Shown here: positions 25,562 to 33,895 of the stretch, one piece after another
Position numbering within the stretch: position 1 is the stretch's first letter
Layout of the letters: each line of letters opens with the position of its first letter
Assembly: GCA_002729495.1 (NCBI GenBank)
Contig: PBYE01000027.1
Coordinates: 1-64,000, forward strand
Source: Chromatiales bacterium
GTDB lineage: Bacteria; Pseudomonadota; Gammaproteobacteria; Steroidobacterales; GCA-2729495
Direction of reading: 5' to 3'
Length of the DNA stretch: 64,000 nt
Made by a program: the position numbers and the translations under genes
Notes under the pieces: generated by a model
The model's database searches: none
Told to the model about the DNA's origin: nothing
What the model saw: only the letters and a program-made list of their open reading frames with translations

Positions 25562-26298
25562 GCCAGGTCCTTGTAATAGGCGCGGGTTCTGCCATCGCCG
25601 AGGCAACTGCGCGTATTTACGCAGGTCGCGGTGACCGCTTGTTCCTCGTCGCGCGGGATGCGGTGCGCCTGGATATTGTTGCCGATGATTTACGCGTCCG
25701 CGGTGCCGAACAGGTCGATGTGCTTGTGGCCGACCTGACCGATCACGACCGGCATGCAGAGATCATAGCCGCTGCGATGGATGCGATGCCGGAACTCGAT
25801 ATTGTGCTCGTCGCGCACGGCATATTGCCGGACCAGGAGAATTGTCAGCAAAATGTTGAGGATACGCTGTACTCCATCGACGTAAATTTTCTCAGCGTGG
25901 TTGCACTTCTGACGCCGCTGGCCAATCAGCTGGAGGAAAGAGCAAAAGGGACAGTTGCTGTTATTTCGTCGGTCGCGGGTGATCGCGGCCGGCAAAGCAA
26001 CTATGTCTACGGTTCGGCCAAGAGCGGCCTGGATGCTTTCCTGCAGGGTATGCGGAATCGACTCAGCAAATCGGCCGTACACGTGCTAACGATCAAGCCC
26101 GGCTTCGTGGATACGCCGATGACGGCGCATATACCGGAGCGGGGGATACTTTGGGCGCAGCCCGAAGACGTTGCTGCCGGGATCGTTAAAGCGATCGATA
26201 AACGCCGTAACGTTGTATACCTGCCGGGCTTCTGGGCACTGATCATGCTGATCGTGCGCTCCATACCCGAAACGATATTTAAAAAGCTTAGTCTTTAA
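25558..26298 (+). CDS. DprE2-like SDR, polyprenylphosphoryl-2-keto-ribose reductase
   Basis: 246 residues. N-terminal VLVIGAGSAIAEATAR cofactor loop (the variant GxSxIG loop of DprE2), VAHGI in place of NNAG, ISSVAGDRGRQSNYVYGSAKSGLDAF containing the Ser-Tyr-Lys triad, KPGFVDTPMTA, and a C-terminal hydrophobic/basic tail that may touch the membrane. The SVAG-x-R-x-x-SN-YVYG-K signature is that of DprE2, which reduces the 2-keto intermediate to polyprenylphosphoryl-arabinose with NADH. It overlaps the oxidase gene by ATGA. Its stop codon overlaps that of the convergent hydrolase. Confidence 0.87.
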   Translation: MSQVLVIGAGSAIAEATARIYAGRGDRLFLVARDAVRLDIVADDLRVRGAEQVDVLVADLTDHDRHAEIIAAAMDAMPELDIVLVAHGILPDQENCQQNVEDTLYSIDVNFLSVVALLTPLANQLEERAKGTVAVISSVAGDRGRQSNYVYGSAKSGLDAFLQGMRNRLSKSAVHVLTIKPGFVDTPMTAHIPERGILWAQPEDVAAGIVKAIDKRRNVVYLPGFWALIMLIVRSIPETIFKKLSL

Positions 26299-26930
26299 CC
26301 CCTGGCTGTAACAAAGGGGTTGTTACGAATCTCGTGGCCAATGCTGGTCGAGGGTCCGTGGCCTGTAATAACCGTCGTCTCGTCATCCAGCGAGTAGAGA
26401 CGAGTCTGTATTGAATCCACTAGCTTGCCGGTGTCCCCGCCGGGTAAATCGGTGCGCCCGACCGAATTCTGAAACAGCGTGTCGCCCGCGATAAGCAGTT
26501 CTTCATTCTCGAAATAAAAGCTCATCGAGCCCGGTGTATGGCCGGGGGTATGAATACAGATTCCGCCACCGCAACTCAACGGCTCGTCGTGTTCGAGCCA
26601 GTGGTCGGGGTCAGGTACGGGTTCATAAGGCAAGCCAAACATGGCGCACTGCGTTTCAAGCGAATCCCACAAAAACTTATCGTCCTGTTGCAGGCATATG
26701 CGCGCATCCGTCTGCGACCTGATGCGCCCGGCGGCAAGAAAATGATCAAGGTGCGCATGTGTGTGCACCAGCGCCTCGATGCGCAGACCAAGTTTTTCGA
26801 CAGCCTCCATAATCCGTTCCGGATTTCCGCCGGGATCGAAAATGTAGCCCCGGCCGCTCTCGGAATCACCCAGCACAGTGCAATTGCACTGCAAGGGGCC
26901 AACCGGGAAACTCTCATAAACAATAGTCAT
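26295..26930 (-). CDS. MBL-fold metallo-hydrolase (YcbL-like, glyoxalase-II type)
   Basis: 211-residue metallo-beta-lactamase-fold hydrolase. Metal motif THAHLDHFLAAG near residue 57, later ligands in HTPGHTPGSMSFY, GDTLFQNSVGRTDLPGGD, and GHGPSTSIGHE at the end. This is the short YcbL-type group without the glyoxalase II C-terminal domain, so it may or may not act on lactoylglutathione. It is convergent with, and overlaps by 4 bp, the DprE2-like gene, so it is not part of that operon. Confidence 0.9.
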   Translation of the reverse strand: MTIVYESFPVGPLQCNCTVLGDSESGRGYIFDPGGNPERIMEAVEKLGLRIEALVHTHAHLDHFLAAGRIRSQTDARICLQQDDKFLWDSLETQCAMFGLPYEPVPDPDHWLEHDEPLSCGGGICIHTPGHTPGSMSFYFENEELLIAGDTLFQNSVGRTDLPGGDTGKLVDSIQTRLYSLDDETTVITGHGPSTSIGHEIRNNPFVTARG

Positions 26931-26999
26931 GGTGTGAAAGGATATCGGGTAATATCAGGGTCGGGGTTCTGTCTATAACAAATAAATAAAGAGGCTGTC

Positions 27000-27512
27000 A
27001 TGGACAATAATACCGAAGCCGGGCGGCTCAGTCGTCGCGCCGTGCTTGGTGCGGCGGTCGGTCTGGCAGCTTGCGCAACTATTTCAGGGGAGAGCGGGAA
27101 AGTGGAAAAAAGTGAACTGGAAATTGAAAACGAACGCATTGTCACACAGTTTTGCCTGGACTGGTCCACTCGCGATGCGAGCCTGTTGGCCGACTACCTG
27201 GCTGATGACATTCAGTACCAGATGTTCGAAGGCCGGCCCGATATCGTTGGCCGGGAAGCCTTCATCAAGGAACTCGACGGTTTCCTGAAAAATATGAAAG
27301 AGGTCAAGTGGGAAATTCTGCGGACTTATTCCATCGGTGAGCTGGTCATTAACGACCGTATCGACCATTTTGTCGGCGAAGATGAAAGCCGCAGTATGCA
27401 TTTCTCGATCGCGGGTTATTTCCTGGTCCGCGACGGAAAGATAAAGATCTGGAAAGACTACGGAATTCCCGGTGGGATATCGCAGGTCGGTGGCGCCTTC
27501 ACCGGCAGCTGA
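27000..27512 (+). CDS. Exported limonene-epoxide-hydrolase-like (NTF2-fold) protein
   Basis: 170 residues. The N-terminus (LSRRAVLGAAVGLAAC) combines a twin-arginine motif with a lipobox, so it is probably a Tat-exported lipoprotein. The rest is one NTF2-fold domain resembling limonene-1,2-epoxide hydrolase: FCLDWSTRDASLLADYLADDI, NDRIDHFV (the Arg-x-Asp pair) and WKDYGIPGG, where the last Asp may complete the Asp-Arg-Asp catalytic set. Epoxide hydrolysis is plausible but other NTF2-fold activities are possible. AAGAGG precedes the start. It is the first gene of the exported oxidation operon running to the porin. Confidence 0.78.
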   Translation: MDNNTEAGRLSRRAVLGAAVGLAACATISGESGKVEKSELEIENERIVTQFCLDWSTRDASLLADYLADDIQYQMFEGRPDIVGREAFIKELDGFLKNMKEVKWEILRTYSIGELVINDRIDHFVGEDESRSMHFSIAGYFLVRDGKIKIWKDYGIPGGISQVGGAFTGS

Positions 27513-27553
27513 TGTGTGCATCCGGGTAACGAATGACAAGAGGAACGACCGCC

Positions 27554-29134
27554 ATGGTGGCTAACGAAACAGAATCACGCGACCTGGTCGAACAGCTGGT
27601 CAGCGTGATCGGGCGCGACTACGTCCTGACGGATGATGCAGATCGCGAGTTCTATGCGATGGACGTCTACAGTTTCCGGGAACTGCCCATTGCGGTGGTA
27701 CAACCCGGTTCACTGCCCGACATGGTCGAGATTTCGAAGATCGCCACGGCGGCGGGGGTGGCTTTGGTGCCCCGGGGCGGCGGCGCCTCTTATACCGACG
27801 CGTATCTGCCGGACACGCCGAATTCGCTGCTCGTCGATACGGAACGCATGAACCGAATCCTGGAGATCAACGAAGAGGACATGTATGTCACGGTTGAGCC
27901 CGGCATCACCTGGGCGGAAATGACCGACGCCCTCACCGCGAAGGGTCTGCGCACACCATTCTGGGGCCCGTTTTCCGGGATCAGGGCGACGGTGGGCGGC
28001 TCGATGTCGCAAAACAGTGTCAGCCTGGGGTCGGGCACCTTCGGTATTTCAGCCGACTCGGTGCTGTCCTTCGAGGTGGTTCTGCCCGGCGGCGGCATCA
28101 TTCGCACCGGTTCGAACGCGATTGAAAACGGCGGACCGTTTTTCCGTTGGTACGGCCCGGACCTGACCGGCCTGTTTACCGGCGACGCTGGTGTGCTGGG
28201 CCTGAAAGCGCGCATTACCCTGCGCCTTATAAAGAACCCGACACACAAGATGTCGTGCTCCTTTGGTTTCAACGACTTCGATACGATGGCCGAAGGTGCA
28301 GCTGCCGCGGCCCGCGAAGGCGTTGCGTCCGACAATTTTGGTCTCGACCCGAAGCTGCAGCAGGGCCAGTTGGGCAGCCAGGACACGGGCCAGATGATGG
28401 AAGCTGCCAAGGCCGTATATAAAGCGTCACGCAACCCGATCGAGGGCTTGTGGAAACTCATCAAGATGGCGATTGCGGGTGAGAGCATGCTGAAAGCCTT
28501 TCCCTATTCGATGCATTTCAATGTCGAGGGATACAGTCGGGCGGAGGTGGGCACCAAGCTCAACATGATCCGCAAGGCCGTGGCGCCGCACGGCAAGGAG
28601 ATTGCGAACACGATCCCGACCGTGCTGATGGCGATGCCATTCATTCCGCTGTACCCGATCCTGGGGCCGCGTGGTCAGCGCTGGGTGCCGATGCACGGCA
28701 TCATGCCCTTTTCGCGCCTGCAGGCCTTCAATGCCCGCCTCGATGAACTATACGAGGAATATGCCGAGCGTATGGATAAGCACAGGGTTGAGAAGGCCGC
28801 CATGTTTACCAGTATCAGCACTAATGGTTTCCTGTTCGAGCCGGTGTTCTACTGGGAAGATGACCGTACGCCTTTTCACAAGCGTTACCTGCCGCAGGAA
28901 TACCTCGACATGTTGCCGGAATACCCGGCCAACCCGGAAGGCCGCGCCCTCGTTGCGGAAATGAAAAGCCGGATACTGGATATTTTCAGCGAGTTTGGCG
29001 CGATTCATATGCAGATAGGCAAGTCCTACCCGTACATGCGTGGCCGCGAAGAAAACGCCGAGCAGCTACTTAGAAAAATTAAAGACCAGCTCGACCCGGA
29101 CGGCCTGATGAACCCGGGCGGATTGGGGCTCTGA
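27554..29134 (+). CDS. VAO/4-cresol-dehydrogenase-like FAD-binding oxidoreductase
   Basis: 526 residues. N-terminal FAD-binding PCMH domain (LVPRGGGASYTDAYLP, VTVEPGITWAEMTDAL, ATVGGSMSQNS, GLKARITLRL) and a C-terminal domain ending KDQLDPDGLMNPGGLGL, as in vanillyl-alcohol oxidase and the flavoprotein subunit of p-cresol methylhydroxylase. Those enzymes oxidise para-substituted phenols or related alcohols, the latter passing electrons to a c-type cytochrome. A c-type cytochrome lies 1.4 kb downstream in the same operon. I start at ATG 27554, nine bases after AGAGGA; an ATG at 27533 is in frame. No signal peptide is visible. Substrate unknown. Confidence 0.85.
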   Translation: MVANETESRDLVEQLVSVIGRDYVLTDDADREFYAMDVYSFRELPIAVVQPGSLPDMVEISKIATAAGVALVPRGGGASYTDAYLPDTPNSLLVDTERMNRILEINEEDMYVTVEPGITWAEMTDALTAKGLRTPFWGPFSGIRATVGGSMSQNSVSLGSGTFGISADSVLSFEVVLPGGGIIRTGSNAIENGGPFFRWYGPDLTGLFTGDAGVLGLKARITLRLIKNPTHKMSCSFGFNDFDTMAEGAAAAAREGVASDNFGLDPKLQQGQLGSQDTGQMMEAAKAVYKASRNPIEGLWKLIKMAIAGESMLKAFPYSMHFNVEGYSRAEVGTKLNMIRKAVAPHGKEIANTIPTVLMAMPFIPLYPILGPRGQRWVPMHGIMPFSRLQAFNARLDELYEEYAERMDKHRVEKAAMFTSISTNGFLFEPVFYWEDDRTPFHKRYLPQEYLDMLPEYPANPEGRALVAEMKSRILDIFSEFGAIHMQIGKSYPYMRGREENAEQLLRKIKDQLDPDGLMNPGGLGL

Positions 29135-29153
29135 CTGCCGGCAGGCTAATCGA

Positions 29154-29990
29154 ATGGCGGCAGAATACACGAGGCGCGCGTTACTTATGAGTACCGGTGG
29201 TTTGTTGCTCGCGAGTGCAGAGGGCGCGCTGCCTGAGCCTGATAAAGCAGGCGTCGCGCCTGGCACTGTCGACCTGGGTACCCCGGAAGCCAGCCTGGTT
29301 GGCTTTATTCGAATGATGGCAAGCCTCGAGGAAGAGGATGTGCCCTGGTGGTACAACGGTACCGTCTACGCGGTGATCGGAGAAGAACAAAACCCGCAGG
29401 CGCTGTTCACCTTCAGCGGTATGGAGTTGTACCTGGTTACTCATCTGGATGACGGTACTTTTGAACTGACGGGCAACACCGTTACTTTTTTTCAGGATCT
29501 CAATGGCAACTGGTTGCGCGAGTACGAGAATCCTTTTACCGGCAAGACCAATAAAGTTGATGCAGCTGTGCAGGGTGGAGGTCCCGGCCGCGGTTTCAAC
29601 CTGTCGGTCAACGGGGTGCGACCGACGAAGCTTCGTGACCAGATCCCGGATACACCGCTCAAGAAATGGTGGAGCGTCGCGGCGAATCATCTCTGGATGA
29701 ATAACGACACGATATATCCGCCCGGCCTGTCTGCGCCGCGGGCGCAAAGCCAGACGATGTTTGTAAGCATAGACAAGTTCAACGATCCTGACCTGGTTCG
29801 GCTGCCAACGGTGTTCAGTTCGACGGTTACCATGCCGTGGCAGGAATGGATGGAAATGGGGGACCGGCCGGGGCATTTGTTATGGCACGCAGCCGGAGCC
29901 AAGCTGGAGTCTGTCGATGAATTACCGGGAGACTACCGTAGGCGTGCCGAAGCGGAGTATCCTGAACGAATGACGGTGGCAAGAGAATGA
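29154..29990 (+). CDS. DUF1838 family protein, Tat-exported
   Basis: 278 residues with a twin-arginine-like leader ([20 protein letters not shown]). The body carries the DUF1838 pattern: [11 protein letters not shown], then a long beta-rich region, [14 protein letters not shown] and a late [20 protein letters not shown]. No enzyme activity is established for this family as far as I know. It begins 19 bp after the flavoprotein stop and overlaps the 2Fe-2S gene by 4 bp, so it is clearly part of the exported operon. Confidence 0.82.
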   Translation: MAAEYTRRALLMSTGGLLLASAEGALPEPDKAGVAPGTVDLGTPEASLVGFIRMMASLEEEDVPWWYNGTVYAVIGEEQNPQALFTFSGMELYLVTHLDDGTFELTGNTVTFFQDLNGNWLREYENPFTGKTNKVDAAVQGGGPGRGFNLSVNGVRPTKLRDQIPDTPLKKWWSVAANHLWMNNDTIYPPGLSAPRAQSQTMFVSIDKFNDPDLVRLPTVFSSTVTMPWQEWMEMGDRPGHLLWHAAGAKLESVDELPGDYRRRAEAEYPERMTVARE

Positions 29991-30448
29991 TCAGTTTTAT
30001 ACTCAACGGCGAAAATGTTTCAGTAGACGTGCCGGCAGAAATGCCGCTGCTCTGGGTATTGCGTGATCGCCTGCAGTTAACCGGTACCAAGTACGGTTGC
30101 GGCATCGCCCAGTGCGGCGCGTGTACCGTGCACCTCGACGGAGCGGCGGTTCGAACTTGCGTGCTTCCCGCCAGTGCTGTTGCAGGAAGGTCGGTAAAAA
30201 CAATTGAAGACATGGCGGAAGACGAAGCACTTCATCCCGTGCAGCAGGCCTGGATAGAAGAGCAGGTCCCGCAATGCGGGTACTGCCAGTCTGGCATGAT
30301 TATGGCCGCCGCCGCGTTATTGAGTGAGAATCCAGATCCGGATGACGCAGCGATAGACGAAACGATTACCAATATTTGCCGTTGCGGTACTTATCCGCGT
30401 ATACGCCGGGCTATTCATCGCGCGGCGGAACTCGGCAAAGCAGGCTAG
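29987..30448 (+). CDS. 2Fe-2S subunit of a molybdenum hydroxylase (IorA-like), orphan
   Basis: 153 residues. Plant-type 2Fe-2S motif [16 protein letters not shown] with its fourth cysteine in VRTC, then the second 2Fe-2S domain with [10 protein letters not shown] and [11 protein letters not shown]. This is the small subunit of isoquinoline-1-oxidoreductase/aldehyde-dehydrogenase-type molybdenum enzymes. The large molybdopterin subunit normally follows directly but is absent; a cytochrome c comes next. The 4-bp overlap with the DUF1838 gene shows true operon membership. It may pair with a large subunit encoded elsewhere or carry electrons alone. Confidence 0.92.
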   Translation: MISFILNGENVSVDVPAEMPLLWVLRDRLQLTGTKYGCGIAQCGACTVHLDGAAVRTCVLPASAVAGRSVKTIEDMAEDEALHPVQQAWIEEQVPQCGYCQSGMIMAAAALLSENPDPDDAAIDETITNICRCGTYPRIRRAIHRAAELGKAG

Positions 30449-30498
30449 AAAGTAAAACTCTGTCCGGTTAACGCCGGAACTTAACAATGGGAATACAA

Positions 30499-30936
30499 AT
30501 GAAAAGGTTATTAGTCCTGGCGGCATCTCTTGTGCTTGTCGCTTGTGCCCAGGAATCATCGGAAGGCGGACCACAAGCCCGGGCCACGCCGGCAGATTTG
30601 GCAAGCGCCATGGCAAACGCCGATTCCAAGGCCGGAGAGCGTATGTACCTCCTCTGTCAGTCCTGCCATACCCTGGACGAGGGCGGGCTTAACAAGATCG
30701 GGCCGAACCTGCACGGCTTTTACGACAGCCCGGCTGCGCAGGCAGACGGCTTTTTCTACTCGGCGGCGTTGAGCGACGCCGGGATTACCTGGGACGACGA
30801 AACGCTCGATCACTGGATCACCAACCCTTCAACGGCGGTGCCGGGCACGACGATGATTTTTGCGGGCATCAGCGATCAACAGCAACGGGCTGACCTGATT
30901 GCTTATTTGCGGGGTGCGACAGGCGAAGCACCTTAA
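30499..30936 (+). CDS. c-type cytochrome lipoprotein
   Basis: 145 residues. Lipoprotein signal (MKRLLVLAASLVLVAC), then one class I cytochrome c domain with CQSCH near residue 55 and a probable axial Met in GTTMIFAG. It has the GPNLHGF and DHWITNPS segments of cytochrome c550/c2 types. The start at 30499 is chosen because the signal begins there; an ATG 12 bp upstream is in frame. It would accept electrons in the periplasm, most simply from the VAO-type flavoprotein or the 2Fe-2S protein. A strong terminator follows. Confidence 0.88.
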   Translation: MKRLLVLAASLVLVACAQESSEGGPQARATPADLASAMANADSKAGERMYLLCQSCHTLDEGGLNKIGPNLHGFYDSPAAQADGFFYSAALSDAGITWDDETLDHWITNPSTAVPGTTMIFAGISDQQQRADLIAYLRGATGEAP

Positions 30937-30974
30937 TTATTCGGTATTCGGTTTGGCGGCTGGTGTAACTAAAG

Positions 30975-31000
30975 GCGGTGTTTTAACACCGCTTTTTTTT
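30975..31000 (+). terminator. Intrinsic terminator after cytochrome c
   Basis: Stem GCGGTGTT/AACACCGC with a 2-nt TT loop, followed by an eight-T run. It separates the oxidation operon from the porin gene, so the porin probably has its own promoter. Confidence 0.92.
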
Positions 31001-31103
31001 GTTGCTTTGTGGCCGTAAATGCCTATTATCGCGTCCGTCAGACACTGCCGAGGTGCCTGGGAAGACGGGCGGATGGGCCGCCTGTTTTGTTGGAGAGAAT
31101 GAG

Positions 31104-32465
31104 ATGAAGCAATTTACAACCCTCGCAGGGTTGCTGGTAATTTTGGCAGCACCAATTGCAATCGCAAATGCGGCCGTAAGCGATGAAGAGTTCGCAGAAG
31201 TTAAACAAATGCTCGAGCAGGCGCTGGAGCGTATCGATCAACTCGAAGGCAAAAAGTCTGCATCGGTTCCGCAGACCAGGGCGGAGCAGGTTGACGCCAA
31301 CACGGCGCGGCTGGACAGCCTGTCCTGGGCCGAGCGTATCAGTATCAAGGGCGATTTCCGGTACCGCTATCAGAACGATGATATAGACGATTCGGTTACT
31401 GCGGAATCCGTTGCCGACAGACCCGATAGCAAGGACGGTAGCCGGAACCGCAGTCGTATCCAGGCGCGGGCAGAGATTACTGCCAGACTGCCTTCGGACG
31501 TCGAAGTTGGACTTGGACTTGCATCCGGCGGTGACGATCCGGTTTCCACGAACCAGACGCTTGGCGGCGGAGGTTCGACCAAGGATATCAATCTTGACCT
31601 CGCTTACTTTAGCTGGACAGGTCTCGAAAACACCACCATTCGAGGCGGTAAGGTAAAGAACACGTTCCATAGGGTCAGTAAAAGTCCGCTGCAGTGGGAT
31701 AGTGACTGGCGTCCGGAGGGGATCGATATTGCCTGGGATAACGGTGACTACTTTGCCCAGGCCATGGGTGTTTACCTCGAGTCGGACAGCGACAGCGATG
31801 ACCTCGAGTCGGACAGCGACAGCGATGACGAGTTCGGATACATTCTCCAGGCGGGCGCCCGGGGTGAAGTGGGCGGCGTTTCGCTTCTGGGGGGTATCGG
31901 CTACACGGAATTCGATGCAGAGGGCCACAAGTGTTTCGGGCCGGACAGTGACCTCGACAGCTTCGGTTACTGTAAGGGTAACGAGGTTGCTGTTGCTGAT
32001 GTAACCGACCCGGACGAGGGTGGTACCTACCTGTACGATTTCGAGGTCTATAACATCTTCTTCGAGGCCGCCACGGAAGCATTTGGCATGCCGCTGACTT
32101 TCTTCGGTGACTTCATCAAGAACGATGATGCCGATGACAACGACAGCGGCCATCTGTACGGCGTGCAGCTTGGTAAAGCCAAGCAACAGGGTACCTGGCA
32201 GATCAGGTACTACTACAAAGATATCGAGGCGAACGCCACATTGGGCCTGTTGGCTAACTCCGACTTCGCCGGCGGTGGCACCAACGGCAAGGGCGACGTG
32301 CTCTCGGGGGCTTATGCGCTGACCGATCAGTCCACCATTAAAGTGACGTACTACAATGTCGAGAAAAACAGTGACAATCTGGCGTCACCCTTCGTGTTCG
32401 GTAACCCGGGCACCGACTACGACCACGATACGATCCAGGTGGATATGAACTTTAAATATAAATAG
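31104..32465 (+). CDS. Putative outer-membrane porin with N-terminal coiled coil
   Basis: 453 residues from ATG 31104 after GGAGAGAATGAG. Signal peptide MKQFTTLAGLLVILAAPIAI...NA, then a short coiled-coil segment (EEFAEVKQMLEQALERIDQLEGK), then a beta-barrel with alternating polar/aromatic strands and the ISIKGDFRYRYQND start typical of the putative porin family PF16930. It ends with an amphipathic strand DTIQVDMNFKYK. It contains a 9-residue acidic element (LESDSDSDD) in two perfect copies (31776-31829). It follows the oxidation operon after a terminator, so it may import that operon's substrate (inference). Confidence 0.88.
   Translation: MKQFTTLAGLLVILAAPIAIANAAVSDEEFAEVKQMLEQALERIDQLEGKKSASVPQTRAEQVDANTARLDSLSWAERISIKGDFRYRYQNDDIDDSVTAESVADRPDSKDGSRNRSRIQARAEITARLPSDVEVGLGLASGGDDPVSTNQTLGGGGSTKDINLDLAYFSWTGLENTTIRGGKVKNTFHRVSKSPLQWDSDWRPEGIDIAWDNGDYFAQAMGVYLESDSDSDDLESDSDSDDEFGYILQAGARGEVGGVSLLGGIGYTEFDAEGHKCFGPDSDLDSFGYCKGNEVAVADVTDPDEGGTYLYDFEVYNIFFEAATEAFGMPLTFFGDFIKNDDADDNDSGHLYGVQLGKAKQQGTWQIRYYYKDIEANATLGLLANSDFAGGGTNGKGDVLSGAYALTDQSTIKVTYYNVEKNSDNLASPFVFGNPGTDYDHDTIQVDMNFKYK
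31776..31829 (+). repeat. 27-bp perfect tandem duplication inside the porin gene
   Basis: Two identical 27-bp units (31776-31802 and 31803-31829) encode LESDSDSDD twice. The reading frame is preserved. The acidic element probably lies in an extracellular loop. The identity of the copies at DNA level points to a recent duplication. Confidence 0.95.
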
Positions 32466-32507
32466 TTGGAAAGGCGTTAGCCGCGACAAATTGCCAATAG
32501 CATAAAA

Positions 32508-32529
32508 AGCGGCGCCAGGCGGCGCTGCT
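32508..32529 (+). terminator. Hairpin after porin gene
   Basis: 9-bp stem AGCGGCGCC/GGCGCTGCT with one wobble, loop AGGC, followed by TGTTTGT. It is a moderate terminator candidate 43 bp past the porin stop. Confidence 0.6.
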
Positions 32530-32547
32530 TGTTTGTAGAAGGACGCC

Positions 32548-32766
32548 GTAGGAACGGCTTCAGCCGCGAACAAGAATTCGCTGTAGGAACGGCTTCAGCC
32601 GCGAACAAGAATTCGCTGTAGGAGTCGCCTTTAGGCGCGAACCCACGAACCGAACAACGCTTTGCCTATTGCGTCGTCGCCTGATTCGAGCCTTACGCCT
32701 GAAAGCTTTTCCGTAAATGGCTATATTTGAAAATTCTGCGGGTTCGCGCCTAAAGGCGACTCCTAC
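32548..32766. repeat. REP/REPIN element: three 35-bp tandem units plus inverted partner
   Basis: Units starting GTAGGAACGGCTTCAGCCGC at 32548 and 32583, and GTAGGAGTCGCCTTTAGGCG at 32618, are spaced exactly 35 bp apart. The third unit's 25-bp core (32618-32642) recurs as a perfect inverted copy at 32742-32766. Each core contains a small stem of its own. This is the design of REP doublets (REPINs) mobilised by REP-associated tyrosine transposases. No such transposase is in the window. No protein-coding frame is evident in the space between. Confidence 0.85.
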
Positions 32767-32794
32767 AACATATTTATCGTGTACACAGCAAGTC

Positions 32795-33751
32795 CTACGC
32801 AGCCACACCCCACCCCGGCTTACCGTTCTCGCCGTAACCTTTCGGCAGCCCTGAATCGGGCGTGAAGCCATACATGTCTTCGCCCGGCAGGGCGTCGACG
32901 ACGATATCCCGTATCTGCAATAGTTTGTCGAGATCGATGCCGGTCTTAAGGCCCATCGAATCCAGCATAAAAACGAGATCTTCCGTCACGATGTTGCCGC
33001 TGGCGCCGGGCGCGAACGGGCAGCCCCCCAGTCCGCCAAGCGACGAGTCAACCGTGGTAATGCCTTCTTCAAGTGCGGCCAGCACGTTGGCGAGGCCAAG
33101 CCCGCGGGTGTTATGCATGTGGACACCCGTAAGTTTGTCATTGCCGACCTCGGCACGAATCAGCTTGATGAGCCGCCGCAACTGGGCCGGATTGGCGTAG
33201 CCGGTGGTGTCGGCCAGCCCGACCTCATCACAGCCCAGCTCCATTAGTTTTATGGCAGCCTCCACAACTTTCTTTTCCGGTACCTTACCTTCGAGTGTGC
33301 AACCGAACGCGGTCGACAGCCCCCCTTCGAATTCGGGCCGCTGGTCCTCCGGTAAAGAATTTAAAAGCTCTACGATTTTGCGTACTTCTTCGTAAACCTG
33401 TTCATGCGTTTTCTTCAGGTTTGCCTGGCTGTGTGTTTCCGAAACTGACAGGGGCAGGGTGAGCTTGTGTGCACCGGCCTTGATCGCGTTTTCGGCGCCT
33501 TTGAAATTGGGCACGAGCGCGGCGACAGCCAGTCCGGGGATACTGCCGGCATATTCGACAATCTCCGCCGTATCCGCCATCTGCGGCAGTAACTTCGGCG
33601 GCACGAAGGAGCCGACTTCAATTTCGGGGACGCCGGCGGCTGCCTCGGCCCTGATCCAGGCCTTCTTGGCTTCAGTCGGCATGATGGACTTGATGCTCTG
33701 CAGGCCATCGCGAGGTCCGACCTCGCTGACCAGTATGTCTATGGCGCTCAT
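32795..33751 (-). CDS. mvaB: Hydroxymethylglutaryl-CoA lyase
   Basis: 318 residues. N-terminal SEVGPRDGLQSI (metal ligand Asp), GVHMHNTRGLGLANV with the HxH metal site, and the catalytic-cysteine loop GGCPFAPGASGN near residue 265. It cleaves HMG-CoA to acetyl-CoA and acetoacetate at the end of leucine, isovalerate and acyclic terpene breakdown. It is monocistronic on the minus strand and divergent from the CoA-transferase. No methylcrotonyl-CoA carboxylase genes are present here, so the rest of that pathway is elsewhere if it exists. Confidence 0.94.
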   Translation of the reverse strand: MSAIDILVSEVGPRDGLQSIKSIMPTEAKKAWIRAEAAAGVPEIEVGSFVPPKLLPQMADTAEIVEYAGSIPGLAVAALVPNFKGAENAIKAGAHKLTLPLSVSETHSQANLKKTHEQVYEEVRKIVELLNSLPEDQRPEFEGGLSTAFGCTLEGKVPEKKVVEAAIKLMELGCDEVGLADTTGYANPAQLRRLIKLIRAEVGNDKLTGVHMHNTRGLGLANVLAALEEGITTVDSSLGGLGGCPFAPGASGNIVTEDLVFMLDSMGLKTGIDLDKLLQIRDIVVDALPGEDMYGFTPDSGLPKGYGENGKPGWGVAA

Positions 33752-33895
33752 GGCGTGTTGTTTCCTTGATATGCCGGCTATGCTGCCGGGCTGTCAAATA
33801 TTTGGTCGCTGGGCGATAATTCGCCTCCGCAGCCGGTGCCCGGCTGCTATCCAGGCCCCCGCGGGGCCAAGAATTCTAACGGAAAAGGCATCTGA

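Noticed and set aside
31038..32186. 382-codon minus-strand open frame opposite the porin
   Set aside because: Signal peptide and barrel strands are on the plus strand; the reverse frame shows no family features.
32548..32642. Three evenly spaced 35-bp repeats as a CRISPR array
   Set aside because: Units are adjacent with no variable spacers, contain internal stems, and one has an inverted partner; no cas genes. They fit REP elements.
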